The translations under genes were made by a program, and so were the position numbers. 64,000 nt of DNA from Cordylochernes scorpioides (lineage: Eukaryota; Arthropoda; Arachnida; Pseudoscorpiones; Chernetidae): the NCBI GenBank assembly GCA_030710605.1, contig CP092864.1, forward strand, positions 136,649,255 to 136,713,254. Direction: 5' to 3'. The first letter of the stretch is position 1; every line of letters begins with the position of its first letter. The notes under the pieces were generated by a model. It saw only the letters and a program-made list of their open reading frames with translations. It did no database searches and was not told where the DNA came from. Positions 31,714 through 41,918 of this stretch are shown one piece after another.

Positions 31714-31813
31714 NNNNNNNNNNNNNNNNNNNNNNNNNNNNNNNNNNNNNNNNNNNNNNNNNNNNNNNNNNNNNNNNNNNNNNNNNNNNNNNNNNNNNNN
31801 NNNNNNNNNNNNN
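31714..31813. other. Assembly gap (100 N)
   Basis: Exactly 100 undetermined bases, the usual placeholder for a gap of unknown size. It falls where the left arm of an FB palindrome is expected, since the sequence resumes with GAATGAGAAAAAATATCAAAGCATG, the inner part of such an arm. Confidence 0.95.
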
Positions 31814-32108
31814 GAATGAGAAAAAATATCAAAGCATGTTCTTGATAAGTTAGTACTGTTGATGGTGGTGTCTTGTCCATGGAGCAGATCAGTCTGTGCA
31901 CTCTGATCACAATACCGGCCAACCGAGGTGCCTTGTCTGTTTGTACTGTTATCAAGTGTATAAACAATGTATGATATTTTTTCTCACATTCAGTCTTTGG
32001 TCTGATGATGGTAACAATGCTATTGCCAAAATTTCACACACTTTATTTATTTAGATTTGGTATTAGGATCTTATTTTTCTATTCCATAATCCAAATTGTG
32101 CCTATCAT
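31814..32108. mobile_element. FB palindromic element, right part
   Basis: Inner sequence and right arm of the FB family: GTCTGATGATGGTAACAATG, a decayed core CAAAATTTCACAC, TTTATTTAGATTTGG and the tail CCATAATCCAAATTGTGCC. The left arm is missing in the gap. Confidence 0.6.
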
Positions 32109-32276
32109 AGATTCAAACTTCTTTAATTCAACACCCCAAATGATCAAAATTTTCGGTTGAATTAGTGTCAATGTTGAATTATAGCCAGTTAAAATGAAAG
32201 AAAATAGCTTTATTGGGATTTGTAAAAATGGTTGAATTGAAGGTGTTGAATCAATGTTGGTTGAATTAAAGAAGTT
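32109..32276. mobile_element. MITE related to Pogo-D
   Basis: CTTCTTTAATTCAACACCCC at the left and GGTTGAATTAAAGAAGTT at the right form inverted ends. The interior repeats TTGAATTA motifs like the Pogo-D element at 57265. It lies between two FB elements. Confidence 0.5.
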
Positions 32277-32323
32277 AATAACACAAGGTAATAAGACCAA
32301 ATCCAAATAAATAAATAGTGTGT

Positions 32324-32357
32324 GACGTTTCAGTAACAGCGTTGTTACCATCATCAG
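32324..32357 (-). ncRNA. Hammerhead-ribozyme-like core in an FB arm
   Basis: The minus strand reads CTGATGA, then a hairpin (TGGTAAC-AACGCT-GTTACT, one G-T pair), then GAAAC and GTC. These match the conserved hammerhead boxes CUGANGA and GAAA with a UC cleavage site. Stem III is only the self-complementary ACGT, as in minimal type I hammerheads that work as dimers. Stem I next to the core is a short TGT/ACA. Confidence 0.5.
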
Positions 32358-32472
32358 ACAAAAGTGTACTAAATGAGAAAAATATATCACAGCATGCTTT
32401 AGATATTTCTGTTATCAAGTGTGTAAACAAGATAGCAGATAAGAAGACAGTGTTTTCTAAGAACCTAAAATA

Positions 32473-33763
32473 CAAGGGTCACTCCAAAAGTTTTTGCAAT
32501 CAATATTATATAATTAAAATATTAAAAACTAAATTATACCATTAAAATCTACATTCATTTTTACCTAACATAAACATTTTCATAAAATAGTAACAACAAT
32601 CATTAACAGAGGGCATGACTTTGTTTACAGCGGCAGCGGTAATTTCTAAACATTGCATCAGACACAATGGAGTTGACTAGAGAGAGTTTATAGCGCCATG
32701 ATCTCTTATGATTATAAAAGTAATTTAACTTCTAAATAATCCCATGAAAGATTGATGAAATCTTTAGGAGATAAAGCTCCTTATATTAGAACAGTTTTTA
32801 ATTGGTTTAATGAATTTATATTTGGAAAAACCAACCTAGAAGATGAACCTCGTTAAGGTCGACCACCAACAGCAGTGATCCAAGAAAAAATTGAGCTCGT
32901 AAGATTTTTACTTAGAGAAGATCGAAGAATTATGTATCAGCAGTTAGAGAAAAATGTGGGCATTGGATCGGTGGCAATCAACACCATCATTAATGATCAT
33001 TTAAAATACAGAAAACTTGACTGAAGACCAAAAACTTGGTCGTTTTAAATGGTATAATTTCATTTTGAAAAATTTTTATGAAGGCAAATCAAAGGCTGTT
33101 TTCAATATTATTACAGGTGACGAAACTTGGATTTACAATTTTGATCCAGAAATAAAACGGCAATCTACTCTTTGGTGCTCTTCAAAATCACCTCCTCCTA
33201 AGAAAGTTCGCAGAGCTCAAAGCGTTGGAAAATAAATGGTCGCTTATTTTTTTAGAAAAAGTGGTTTCATTGATATTGTGAAGTTAGATGATCGAAAGAC
33301 AGTTAATAGTGACTGGTATACAACAAAATGCCTTCCAGCAGTATTTGAAAAATCAAGCAAAGCAGACCAAGAGCTCAACTTAGAGGAATTCTTCTTCACC
33401 ATTACAATGCAAGACCACACACCTCAGCCCAAACATTAGACTTTTTAGCCAACTCTGGTGTCCAATTAGTCACTCATCCACCATATTCACCAGACCTAGC
33501 ACCTTGTGACTTTTTTATTTCCAAAAGTTAAGTTGTTGTTGAAAGGGATAAAATTTACACTGATGATGAAGCACTGCAAGCTTTTATCAATGTCGTAAAT
33601 TCCATCCCCAAAGATGATTGGTATAAGTGCTTCGCTAATTGGTTTTTACGGATCAAATCTTGTACAAGTGCTAAAAAATGCAGGTAGATTTTAATGGTAT
33701 AATTTATTTTTTAATATTCTTATTATTTAATATTAATTGCAAAAACTTTTGGAGTGACCCTTA
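32473..33763 (+). mobile_element. Decayed mariner element, 1291 bp
   Basis: TIRs CAAGGGTCACTCCAAAAG and CTTTTGGAGTGACCCTTA are inverted with one end mismatch and flanked by TA at 32471-32472 and 33764-33765. The interior carries a broken DD34D-type transposase. It inserted into the spacer of an FB element. Confidence 0.85.
32667..33687 (+). pseudogene. Mariner (DD34D-type) transposase pseudogene
   Basis: The reading order is a HTH region (KAPYIRTVFNWFNEF, then DEPR and GRPPTAV), a first catalytic block GDETWIYNFDPEIKRQS (about 33117), a second block HHYNARPHTSAQTLDF (about 33400) in which the expected HDNARPH has lost its Asp, and a third block THPPYSPDLAPCDFF (about 33470). In-frame stops and at least two frameshifts (near 33010, 33235 and 33390) break it. 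The pieces add up to roughly the 340-345 residues usual for mariners, so the element is full-length but dead. Confidence 0.8.
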
Positions 33764-33969
33764 TATTATTCTTAGAATTAGAAGTGGAAAAAACACTAAA
33801 CTTGATAACAGCAACTATTTAAAACATGTTGTGATATATTTTCTCATTCAGTACTCTTGTCTGAAGATGGTAACAACACTGTTACAGAAAGGTAACACAT
33901 TATTTATTTAATTGGATTTGGTCTTATTACCTTGCGTTTATAATCTATAATCCAAATTATACCTTATCG

Positions 33970-34190
33970 TAAAGAGGTTATTCTAATTCCTTTTAGTTAG
34001 GGGGACACTTTTAGTGTCAAGCAGATTTCAACTGTTAAAAAAACCTTGGAATTTCAGTTTTTACATCAAGTTCCAGCCACTTGACCATTTTCCTACCTTG
34101 GAAAAACTTTTCAACCATAAAAGTAGTAACAACAAATACATTTTCCCACCAGTTTTAACCCAGATGTTCTGATAATGTGAGGACATTGAT
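33970..34190. other. Unassigned AT-rich sequence
   Basis: No gene or repeat family recognised between the FB element and the LINE-G tail. Confidence 0.3.
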
Positions 34191-34560
34191 TAAGAGAAAG
34201 TATTCTTCTTTCTTATCTCCACTCAATCATATTAAGGTATCAAACTTGTAAAGCTTGACAACCATCATGACTGGGTGAAGTAGAATGCGTCTGCCTTTGT
34301 CATTAAGACTGAGAGCACTACTCAGTGGAAGGCCGAGTTAGCTCCAAAAGAAATGGCCGCTTCTGACATGAGGAATAGACACCATGTGCAGAGGCTCCTA
34401 ACAAGGAGTACATACGCTGCTCATCCTGTATCCTGGAGTCCTTACAGGGTACTATCAGCCAAGCCAGCTGAGCCCAGGTTTTTTACCGAACTTGTTACTG
34501 CTCCGCCTCCTCCTTTTTCATCCGGGCTTGGGACTGGCAAAGGCGGAGTTTTAAGAGAAA
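34191..34560 (-). repeat. LINE-G 3'-end repeat
   Basis: The minus strand ends with the tail GATTGAGTGGAGATAAGAAA followed by GAAGAA. The upstream part carries the conserved GGCCATTTCTTTTGGAGCTA and TGATAGTACCCTGTAAGG segments. The repeat occurs in five copies of this form (36355, 41390, 43870, 46960 and here). Fragments with the same tail but a coding upstream part are at 39360 and 49017. This suggests a LINE or LINE-mobilised SINE. Confidence 0.65.
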
Positions 34561-35158
34561 GTGATTTTTACTAGCCTTCCAAAGTGAATAATGTGTTTAA
34601 TAAAATCAATAGAGTACCAGGGCTATATAATCCCCATTGAATATAAGCCAAAAATATTTTTAAAACTTAATTCTATTCATGTGTGGTGCTGAGTTTGTTG
34701 TTGATACACATTAATATGTTATAATACCTTGATAAAGGTTGGCGTTCAGCCAACTGAAATATTGGTAAAATAAATATGTTTCTTGTAAAATTTTCTAGCT
34801 TTCGGGCTAACATGTTCTTCAACAGGAGCAACTAGGAATATAACTTCTAGCTAACTATATATGCCTAAAATTAACATAATGGTAGGATGGTAAAATTGCT
34901 TTTCCTTATCCTCACCACTTTACCAAGATATGGTTTACCTGGGTTAAACCTGGTTGGGAAAATAGTCTTAAGTGTTTATACTCTTACGATTATGAAAGTC
35001 TTTCCAAAGTAAGAAAACAATTAAGTGGCTGGAAATTGATATGAAAACTGAAATTTCAACATTTCACAGTTGAAATCTGTTTGATGCTTGTAGTGATTTT
35101 CTATATGCTGATTTATTATTATTATTTTTTTTAAGAAGATGAATTCTGTAAATATGTA
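34561..35158. other. Non-coding sequence with a degenerate hammerhead-like repeat
   Basis: 34735-34850 matches, in inverted orientation, the segment at 1375-1512 (GGCGTTCAGCCAACTGAAATATTG; the other strand reads CCTGTTGAAGAACATGTTAGCCCGAAAGC). No gene seen. Confidence 0.4.
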
Positions 35159-35319
35159 CAGTTAAACCTGTCTATAGCGCCTTCCTCTCTATAGCGCCTG
35201 ATTTTATATAGGTAGTACGAGGCGATTTACATTAAAAGTGACCTGTCTATAGCACCCCCTCTCTATAGCACCCTATTTTGATGAGTCCCAAGAGGGGGTG
35301 CTATAGACAGGTTTAACTG
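35159..35319. mobile_element. MITE-B copy 1 (161 bp)
   Basis: TIRs CAGTTAAACCTGTCTATAGC and GCTATAGACAGGTTTAACTG with TA flanks; repeated CTATAGCGCC motifs inside. Pogo/Tigger-type non-autonomous element. Confidence 0.8.
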
Positions 35320-35397
35320 TATATTTTCCATTAAAGAAAATAATGGTTATGTAAATACAAGGTAATAAGACCAAATCCAAATAAATAAATAGTGTGT

Positions 35398-35431
35398 GAC
35401 GTTTCGGTAGCAGCATTGTTACCATCTTCAG
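35398..35431 (-). ncRNA. Hammerhead-ribozyme-like core, left FB arm
   Basis: CTGAAGA, hairpin GGTAAC-AATGCT-GCTACC (one mismatch), GAAAC, GTC. All core boxes are present on the minus strand. Confidence 0.5.
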
Positions 35432-35631
35432 ACAAAAGTACTGAATGAGAAAATTTACCACAGCATGTTTTTAAATAGTTACTGTTATCAAGTGTGTAAA
35501 CAAGATAACAGATAAGAAGAAGATATTTATCTGAGAAACACAGAATATTATTCTTAGAATTAAAAGTGGAAAAAACCCTTTTTTTTTTTTAACAACATGC
35601 TGTGGTAAAATTTCTCATTCAGTACTTTTGT

Positions 35632-35665
35632 CTGAAGATGGTAACAATGCTGTTACCGAAACGTC
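35632..35665 (+). ncRNA. Hammerhead-ribozyme-like core, right FB arm
   Basis: CTGAAGA, a perfect 6-bp stem II GGTAAC-AATGCT-GTTACC, then GAAAC and GTC, followed by ACACAC. Flanking TGT and ACA can form the start of stem I, with AGT/ACT beyond an internal loop. Confidence 0.55.
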
Positions 35666-35741
35666 ACACACTATATATTTATTTGGATTTGGTCGTATTA
35701 CCTTGTGTTTATAATTTATAATCCAAATTGTGCCTTATCAA

Positions 35742-36205
35742 GGTTATGTAAATATAAAAAAGGATATATATAAGGTGTGTGAGCTGAAGTTAGGTTGAAT
35801 ATGTCAAAAATTAAAGTTTATATTTTATGGCGTCTGAGATTTGAGGCAACATATAAGTAAAACAGTGATAACACTAAAGTACCATGTGTTTTTACCTATA
35901 GTATTACATCATGTTTAATGCATATCTCCATGTATTATTCAAAATAACTTCATTTTTAACACAGAATAACACATCATATTTAAGCATATTTTTTATGTAC
36001 ATTCATTATATATTTACTTTTTATATCTCTTTGTAAATAGAATTGGTAGAAAAGGAAATAAAATTGAACATGTATTGAGGCAATTGCTCTAGTATTCATT
36101 TATTTAATTCTTATACAATGGTTGAGAAATTCACTCTGGAAAGACAGTCAATATGAGGAAATAGAAAATCAAGGTTAATAAACTTTCCAAACTACAACTT
36201 GTTGT
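35742..36205. other. Unassigned AT-rich sequence
   Basis: No coding motif or repeat family recognised. Confidence 0.3.
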
Positions 36206-36350
36206 ACAAGGTAATAAGACCAAATAGTGTGTGACGTTTCGGTAACAGCATTTAGTCTTTGGTCTGAGGATGGTAACAATGCTGTTACCAAAATGTCACA
36301 CACTATTTGGATTTGGTCTCATTACCTTGTAATTCAAATTGTGCTTTATT
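36206..36350. mobile_element. FB palindromic element, short decayed copy
   Basis: Arms CAAGGTAATAAGACC and GGTCTCATTACCTTG surround a centre with two degenerate cores (CTGAGGATGG.., and AAAATGTC in place of GAAACGTC). Confidence 0.6.
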
Positions 36351-36354
36351 ATTA

Positions 36355-36605
36355 CAACCCATTATAACAATATCTCTGGCCCGGCTGATAGTACCCTGTA
36401 AGGGCTCCTAATCCAGGGATACAGGATGAGCAGCGTTTGTACTCCGTGTTAGGAGAGGCTGCACATAGCATCTGTTCCTTATGTCAGAGGCGGCCATTTC
36501 TTTTGGAGCTAAGTCGGCCTGCCACTGAATAGTGCTCCCTGTCTTAATGACTAAGGCAGACGCATTCTACTTCACCCAGTTGGAGATAAGAAAGAAGAAG
36601 CAGAA
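36355..36605 (+). repeat. LINE-G 3'-end repeat
   Basis: Plus-oriented copy with CTGATAGTACCCTGTAAGGG, GGCCATTTCTTTTGGAGCTA and the AGTTGGAGATAAGAAAGAAG tail. Confidence 0.6.
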
Positions 36606-36693
36606 TAACAATATCTAGAGGTTCCGAAGATTATTTGTTGGTTGAAAGTAACTACATCAACCAATGATTTATTGGAATTTGTTGCTGTGGCTA

Positions 36694-36870
36694 CAGTTAA
36701 ACCTGTCTATAGCGCACCCTCTTGGGACTAACCAAAATAGGGTGTTATAGAGAGGGGGTGCTATAGACAAGTCACTTTTAATGTAAATCACATCGTACTA
36801 CGTATTTAAAATTGGACGCTATAGAGAGGAAGGCTCTATTTAGAGGGGGCGTTATAGACAGGTTTAACAG
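36694..36870. mobile_element. MITE-B copy 2 (177 bp)
   Basis: CAGTTAAACCTGTCTATAGC at the left and TATAGACAGGTTTAACAG at the right (one end mutation), TA flanks. Confidence 0.75.
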
Positions 36871-37383
36871 TATATTTTTTCATAATATCTTGAGGGTTAT
36901 TTTTAATAGAAAAATATACTCTCTGATAAAATTTCTATCTACATAGGTGCCTTGTTGGAACAGTCTCTTTTATAAGAATGACTTGGTTCTAAGATCTTTA
37001 TTCTGAGGTCCCAATAGTTATAGTAACAACATTGTTATACCAGGGTGGGTGGAAGGGTGGTCTAAACCGTTGGTTTTTGACCGCTATTACCCGGGATGGA
37101 ATCCTGCATTGGGCACTTTTTTCTAATTAAAAGAAATGCTCCAATGGACCCTGATTCTTACAAAAGTCCAACTCCACCAGCGAGTGCAAGTAACCAAACA
37201 GGGCTCTGGCATATTTGTAAGTGCAAAGTCGAACTCTGCTTTTAACATGTGGTGTAATTACAGTAAAAGAAATCGCCAACTTCTACCCACCAGGAGTATC
37301 ATGGCCTGTACCACGTGTACTAGGGATAATTTTAAAAAAAACATGGTTATAACAATCTTGGTTAGAGATGTGGTTTGAGCAAT
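36871..37383. other. Unassigned sequence
   Basis: The plus frame at 37136-37378 has no motif I recognise. No gene is supported. Confidence 0.3.
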
Positions 37384-37562
37384 GATAAGCAAAATTTGGA
37401 ATATAGATTATAAACACAAGGTAATAAGACAAAATCTAAATAAATAAATAGTGTCTGATGTTTTGGTAACAGCGTGGTTACTATCATCAGACAAAAGTAC
37501 TGAAAAAAACGCTGTTACCGAAACATCACACATTATTTGGATTTGGTCTTATTACCTTGTGG
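37384..37562. mobile_element. FB palindromic element, decayed copy
   Basis: The tail is at the left (GATAAGCAAAATTTGG), then arms with degenerate cores (AAAACATC, GAAACATC). The flanks TGTGGTTTGAGCA and TGTGGTTTTAGAC look like a diverged 13-bp target duplication. Confidence 0.55.
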
Positions 37563-37864
37563 TTTTAGACATAGAATTGGATCACACATATAACCACTTT
37601 ACTAAATAATCATTCCTTTGATGACTTGAGAATATATTTCATCAATTCCTAGTTGGTTTGAAAAAAAATGAAATCAATCTTACAAGGACGTACCCAAACA
37701 ATGCTGTTGCCGAAACATCACACACTATTTTCTTGTATCTATTGTTGCATCATGGCTAATGCACCTATTTTATTTTTATTTGTAATATTATTTTTGATAT
37801 ATTTTAAATTCAAATATATGTATATATTTTATATTTATTCATTTTATCAAACAGAATATATAAT
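37563..37864. other. AT-rich sequence with an FB arm fragment
   Basis: 37690-37730 holds a stray piece of FB arm (CAATGCTGTTGCCGAAACATC). Otherwise unrecognised. Confidence 0.35.
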
Positions 37865-37957
37865 TGATAAGACACAATTTGGATTATAGATTATAAAACA
37901 AGGTAATAGGACCAAATCCATTTATTTATTTGGATTTGGTCTTATTACCTTGTTTTA
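37865..37957. mobile_element. FB palindromic element, internally deleted copy
   Basis: The tail GATAAGACACAATTTGGATT at the left is followed by a short perfect palindrome of the outer arms only; the ribozyme region is deleted. The flanks AGAATATATAATT and AGAATATATACATT look like a target duplication. Confidence 0.6.
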
Positions 37958-38249
37958 GAATATATACATTATAAATAGATTTATGTATTATAAAATCACC
38001 ATTTATATCTTGGTACACTGTGTGACTTCCCTGCTCTCTTATGTGAGAAATAAATAAATTTTTCTGGAGGCTACTTAAAGTAGACTTATCTCATTATTTC
38101 CTTATATAAATTTGTAGGATGGTTGAAACACGTTCTGGTAAGATGCATGACCAGGCACAGGAGAGAATCAAGGTTGAAGAGCCTGCTAAGCCGCAACCTG
38201 GTGCAACACTATGATGGATTAGAAGAAGAAAAAAATAAAGCTATCCTGA

Positions 38250-38830
38250 ATTAATGAGGGCATAGTCACAGACTCCCTGTCAATTCTACAAGCTGTAAAA
38301 CATTGTTACACCAGCTCTATAATGTCTTTAAAGAAAATTGCTTTGAATTTAGACAAGCTTCACAGGGACACACAAATCACCTTCCAGTGGATCCCATCCC
38401 ACATAGGACTGAAGGACAATGACACAGCACATGCGATTGCAAAATCATCAATGTCTAACTCAAGACCTTGAATTCAACTCCTTCAAATGCCTACAAAAAA
38501 ATAAACATCCAGGCAAAAATACAGGAAGTCAACATTCCATCATTGATATCTGAACCAAAAGTCTGGAGCTATTCTAGAATGTGGGATGAACTGACAGGCA
38601 GCAAGCTGTATTTCCAGGCTCAAAACTGGCAGCCATACAAGACTGCTTCTCTTCCATGATGGTGTGAAGACCTTCCCACAATGCACCATCTACAGGACCA
38701 AAGAGACCTCACCAGACCACCTCTTGGAATGTATGGAAGCCTAAAGACAGGACCTGTATTCCAACCCTACCAAGAGTGTAAATTTAATCCATGAATTTAG
38801 TCTCCATGACCTTGTATAATTCAACAATGG
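38250..38830 (+). pseudogene. LINE ORF2 3' part: RNase H end and C-terminal domain
   Basis: The plus strand reads ITFQWIPSHIGLKDNDTAHA (RNase H C-terminal block) at about 38370, then a frame at 38468-38659 with PSLISEPKVWSYSRMWDEL, then pieces with TMHHL..TKETSPDHLLE and finally LIHEFSLHDLV before a stop at about 38817. Frameshifts separate the parts. It resembles the LINE lineage at 2230-2640 in domain order but differs in sequence. 5' truncated. Confidence 0.65.
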
Positions 38831-39027
38831 GATAATTTAACAAAAAAAGGATTTTGGGTGAGAATTCTAAATTTGCTAAATCAAGTGTTATGGCTTTGTT
38901 ACCAACCCAAGTCTACTAAATTGTAGAGATGGTCAACAGAGAGTGCAATTATTTTTACGTCTTATTTTGACACAGGAAAGGTATTTTTACTATTCTCTCT
39001 GTGTGATGTCTTATGCTTCCAATACTT

Positions 39028-39182
39028 AAACATAAGGTAATAAGACCAAATCCAAATAAATAGTGTGTAACATTTCTGTAACAGCATTGTTACCATCATC
39101 AGTCTGTCTTTGTCTAATGGTAACAATGCTGTTACAGAAACATCACACTATTTATTTATTTATATTTGGTCTTATTACCTTA
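39028..39182. mobile_element. FB palindromic element, decayed copy
   Basis: Arms CATAAGGTAATAAGACC / GGTCTTATTACCTTA with cores mutated to GAAATGTT and GAAACATC. The tail end (CTATAATCCAAATTGTACC) is displaced to 39567-39590 by a LINE-G fragment. Confidence 0.6.
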
Positions 39183-39359
39183 CCACACATCATGATAATC
39201 CCAAGAGAACATCATGTCTTCTTATCCCTTATTTCATTGTTGTCTATCAAACTTGACAACTGTGTTTGGTCTTCGGTGACTATATGGACAAATATTCTTC
39301 AATTAGATATTTAGTCCATATAGGTTTTTTAGCAATGCTTTAATTTCCAGACTTAAGTC

Positions 39360-39566
39360 TGGTCATCTAAGGACAATGACTTTCCAGAATGGTTGCAAGG
39401 TTTTCCCACTATGTACCAAGTGTCAACCTGCAACCCCAAAACACATCATTGACTGTATTGACTCATCCATTGATAAACTCTACTCTTTCCTGGCAGACAC
39501 CACTAACAAGCTTTACAAGCTTGATACCCTGATATGATTGAGTGGAGATAGGAAAAAAGAAGATCT
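39360..39566 (+). repeat. LINE-G 3' fragment with zinc-knuckle coding end
   Basis: Encodes FPTMYQVSTCNPKTHHX-like and DSSIDKLYSFLADTT segments, then the non-coding tail GATTGAGTGGAGATAGG.. Same family as 49017-49198 (minus). It sits inside an FB copy. Confidence 0.55.
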
Positions 39567-39898
39567 ATAATCCAAATTGTACCTTATCGCTTCCAATACT
39601 TACTTCTCACCTGATATGAGTAAATCAACTTGTCTCTATAGATTTCTGAGAGTGCTCAAGTCAACTATAAGCACCTTTTTCTATATATAGTTGCTTCATG
39701 TTTGATGTGTTCCTCCATTTATTCAAAATAATTTATGATATTTTAAATTAATATTAAACAGAGTATGATATCATTCCTTTTTTTGCATTTTTATTGTTTA
39801 TATCTTGATTATTTATTTATGTTTGACAAGAAGTAAATGAGAAATAAGTATTGAATATATTTGGAGGAGATTGCGCTTTGTCCATTCCCTTATTTATA

Positions 39899-41187
39899 CA
39901 GTAAAACCCCTCTATAGTGAACCCCAATGGGACAGAGCTTTTGGTTCACTATAGCCACGGTTCACTATAGCCACGGTTTGGCTATTTTTTTTTACTTTTC
40001 AAAATTTTAGACCGTATAATTAAAGGACAGCCATACATACTGGAAGAGGCTTCCTCTTAATAGTGGTCACTTTGTTTTAATTCCCTTAATTGACCAATTT
40101 CCTTACATTAATACTTAATAATAATAGAAATCATTAGATGATAGGTTCTTTTTATCATTAACATACATGTACCTCTATGTCTAATTTAAAAATAAAGACA
40201 AATCCTAGGCAAAGTTTTATTAAATATATATTCAAAGATATAAAATGATTTTAAAACATCATTATCACATTATATAATAAATTGTTTACTTGGAAAAATG
40301 GCTCTAACACCTTGTTGCTTCAAAGCATTCTTCAAGCATTGCACAATTCAAATAAAGTTAGTGTTTTTCTTCCATTTCATTTTCCCACATATTCTTCTAG
40401 GTCTAGATTTCGTTTTTTTTTAACCTGTCATGCAAAACATTGCTGACTTTAAAATCACTATAGTTAATGGCATAAAAATAGTTTTTGTTTCATCACGGGA
40501 CCATTTATTTGTTTTTTGTTTTTTTAGCCCTAAAACGTACGATCGCGATCGCGGCAAAAGTTGAGGTTGATTCCTCTTTGTAACAATTTTTAATAGCTTT
40601 ATATTTTATCTTTTATAATAGAAAAGTTATATTCTCTTATTTTAATATGTTCTTAACATTTTGCCTGTGTTGTTTCACTTTGAAAAGTTCTGAAAATGGC
40701 CTTTTTTTTTTAAGAAATAACGCTTTTGTTTTTAAAATGCCTTTGTTTTCTTCATTTTGGAAGCCATTTGTATTTTTATATTTCAAATTTAATGGATGCA
40801 AATATATTCTATTTAATAAAAAGTATAATGTGTTAAAATTTATACAACATACAGCAAAAATAAAGTGCAAAATTCAAAACAAACAATGCCGTTAAATTTA
40901 TTGTTTTGAAATCGCGATCCGCGTGCTTAAACATGCTCAAAATTTGGTTGTTTTAATTTTTTTTTTTAAATTACAATTCTAAGTTCGTTATAAGCATAGT
41001 ATTTTTGATAGATTTTATCATTTTGGGACCGAAAATAGGTTCGTTATAGGGGTAGTTCTTTATTCTAAAAATCGCAAAGTTCGTTATAACGATGGTATTT
41101 TCAATGGAATGGAATTGGGAATCGGCATGGGTTCGTTATAAGGGAAGGTTCGTTATATCCAGGGTTCGTATTAGCGGGGTTTTACTG
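39899..41187. mobile_element. Pogo-C, 1289-bp non-autonomous pogo-like element
   Basis: TA-flanked ends CAGTAAAACCCCTCTATAGT and CTAATACGAACCCT (inverted form at the right: GTATTAGCGGGGTTTTACTG). Subterminal TTCACTATAGCCACGG and TTCGTTATAA repeats. The interior is AT-rich with an unusual palindromic CGATCGCGATCGCGG near 40540. No transposase frame is visible, although the length equals a typical autonomous mariner. Confidence 0.7.
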
Positions 41188-41389
41188 TATTTTATAATGG
41201 TTGAAACATGCTCTGTAAAGATGTAGGTCATGTGTAAAGAGAAAATTAAAGCAGAAAAACTGGCCAAACTGCAAGCTATGATGTGAATACAAAAAGAACT
41301 ACAAAAAAAAAAATTATTAAAAAAAATAAGCTTGATATAAATAAAATTAAATACAATAATTTTTTTAATGATTAAAAAAAGAGTGTCAT

Positions 41390-41745
41390 CGTCTTTCTTA
41401 TCTCTACTCAACCTTATCAGGGTATAAAGCCTGTAGAACTTAAGATGGTGTCTGCTAGGGATGAGTAGATCTTATCAAAGGAGATTTGACATCAATAATG
41501 AGATGTGGTGAAGTAGAATGTGTCTGCTTTTGACATCAAGACAGGGAACACTACTCAGTGGCAGGCCGACTTAGCTCCAATATGAAATAACCACCTCTGA
41601 CATGAGGAACAGACGCCATGTGCAACCGCTCCTAACATGGAGTACATCCTGTATCCCTGGATTAGGAGCCCTTACAGGGTACTATCAGCCAGGCCAGCTG
41701 AGCCCAGGTTTTTTAGCAAGCTTGTTACTGCTCCCCTTCCTTCTT
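41390..41745 (-). repeat. LINE-G 3'-end repeat
   Basis: Minus-oriented copy with the tail at the left (TCTTATCTCTACTCAACC). The TACAGGGTACTATCAGCC and GACATGAGGAACAGACGCC segments are conserved. Confidence 0.6.
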
Positions 41746-41918
41746 AATAAAAAAGTACAATGTTATTTAATACAATGCCTTTGAATGTTGGAAGAGTGAA
41801 AAACCAGAGAAATGGCGCCTAATGTAAACCACTCTCAGATTTCACCAGAAGAATATCAAATTATTCACATTCTGCTAAAATCTTAAAGCACAGAATTGAG
41901 TCAGATTCCTATAATCTA

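Larger units (their letters stand above)
32277..33969. mobile_element. FB palindromic element split by a mariner
   Basis: Left arm 32277-32470 (ACACAAGGTAATAAGACC.., hammerhead core at 32324-32357) and right arm 33764-33969 (..AGATGGTAACAACACTG.., tail CCAAATTATACCTTATC) are inverted repeats. A complete mariner at 32473-33763 interrupts the spacer. The right-arm core is mutated. Confidence 0.7.
35358..35741. mobile_element. FB palindromic element with 13-bp target duplication
   Basis: This is the best-preserved FB copy. Direct repeats GGTTATGTAAATA lie at 35345-35357 and 35742-35754. Both arms run CAAGGTAATAAGACCAAATC.. and carry a hammerhead-like core (35398-35431 minus, 35632-35665 plus). 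The spacer includes CAAGTGTGTAAACAAGATAAC. The right side has an extra asymmetric tail ending CCAAATTGTGCCTTATC. No open frame, so non-autonomous. Confidence 0.75.

Noticed and set aside
31645..31967. Open frames across the N gap
   Set aside because: They consist largely of undetermined bases and have no supporting motif.
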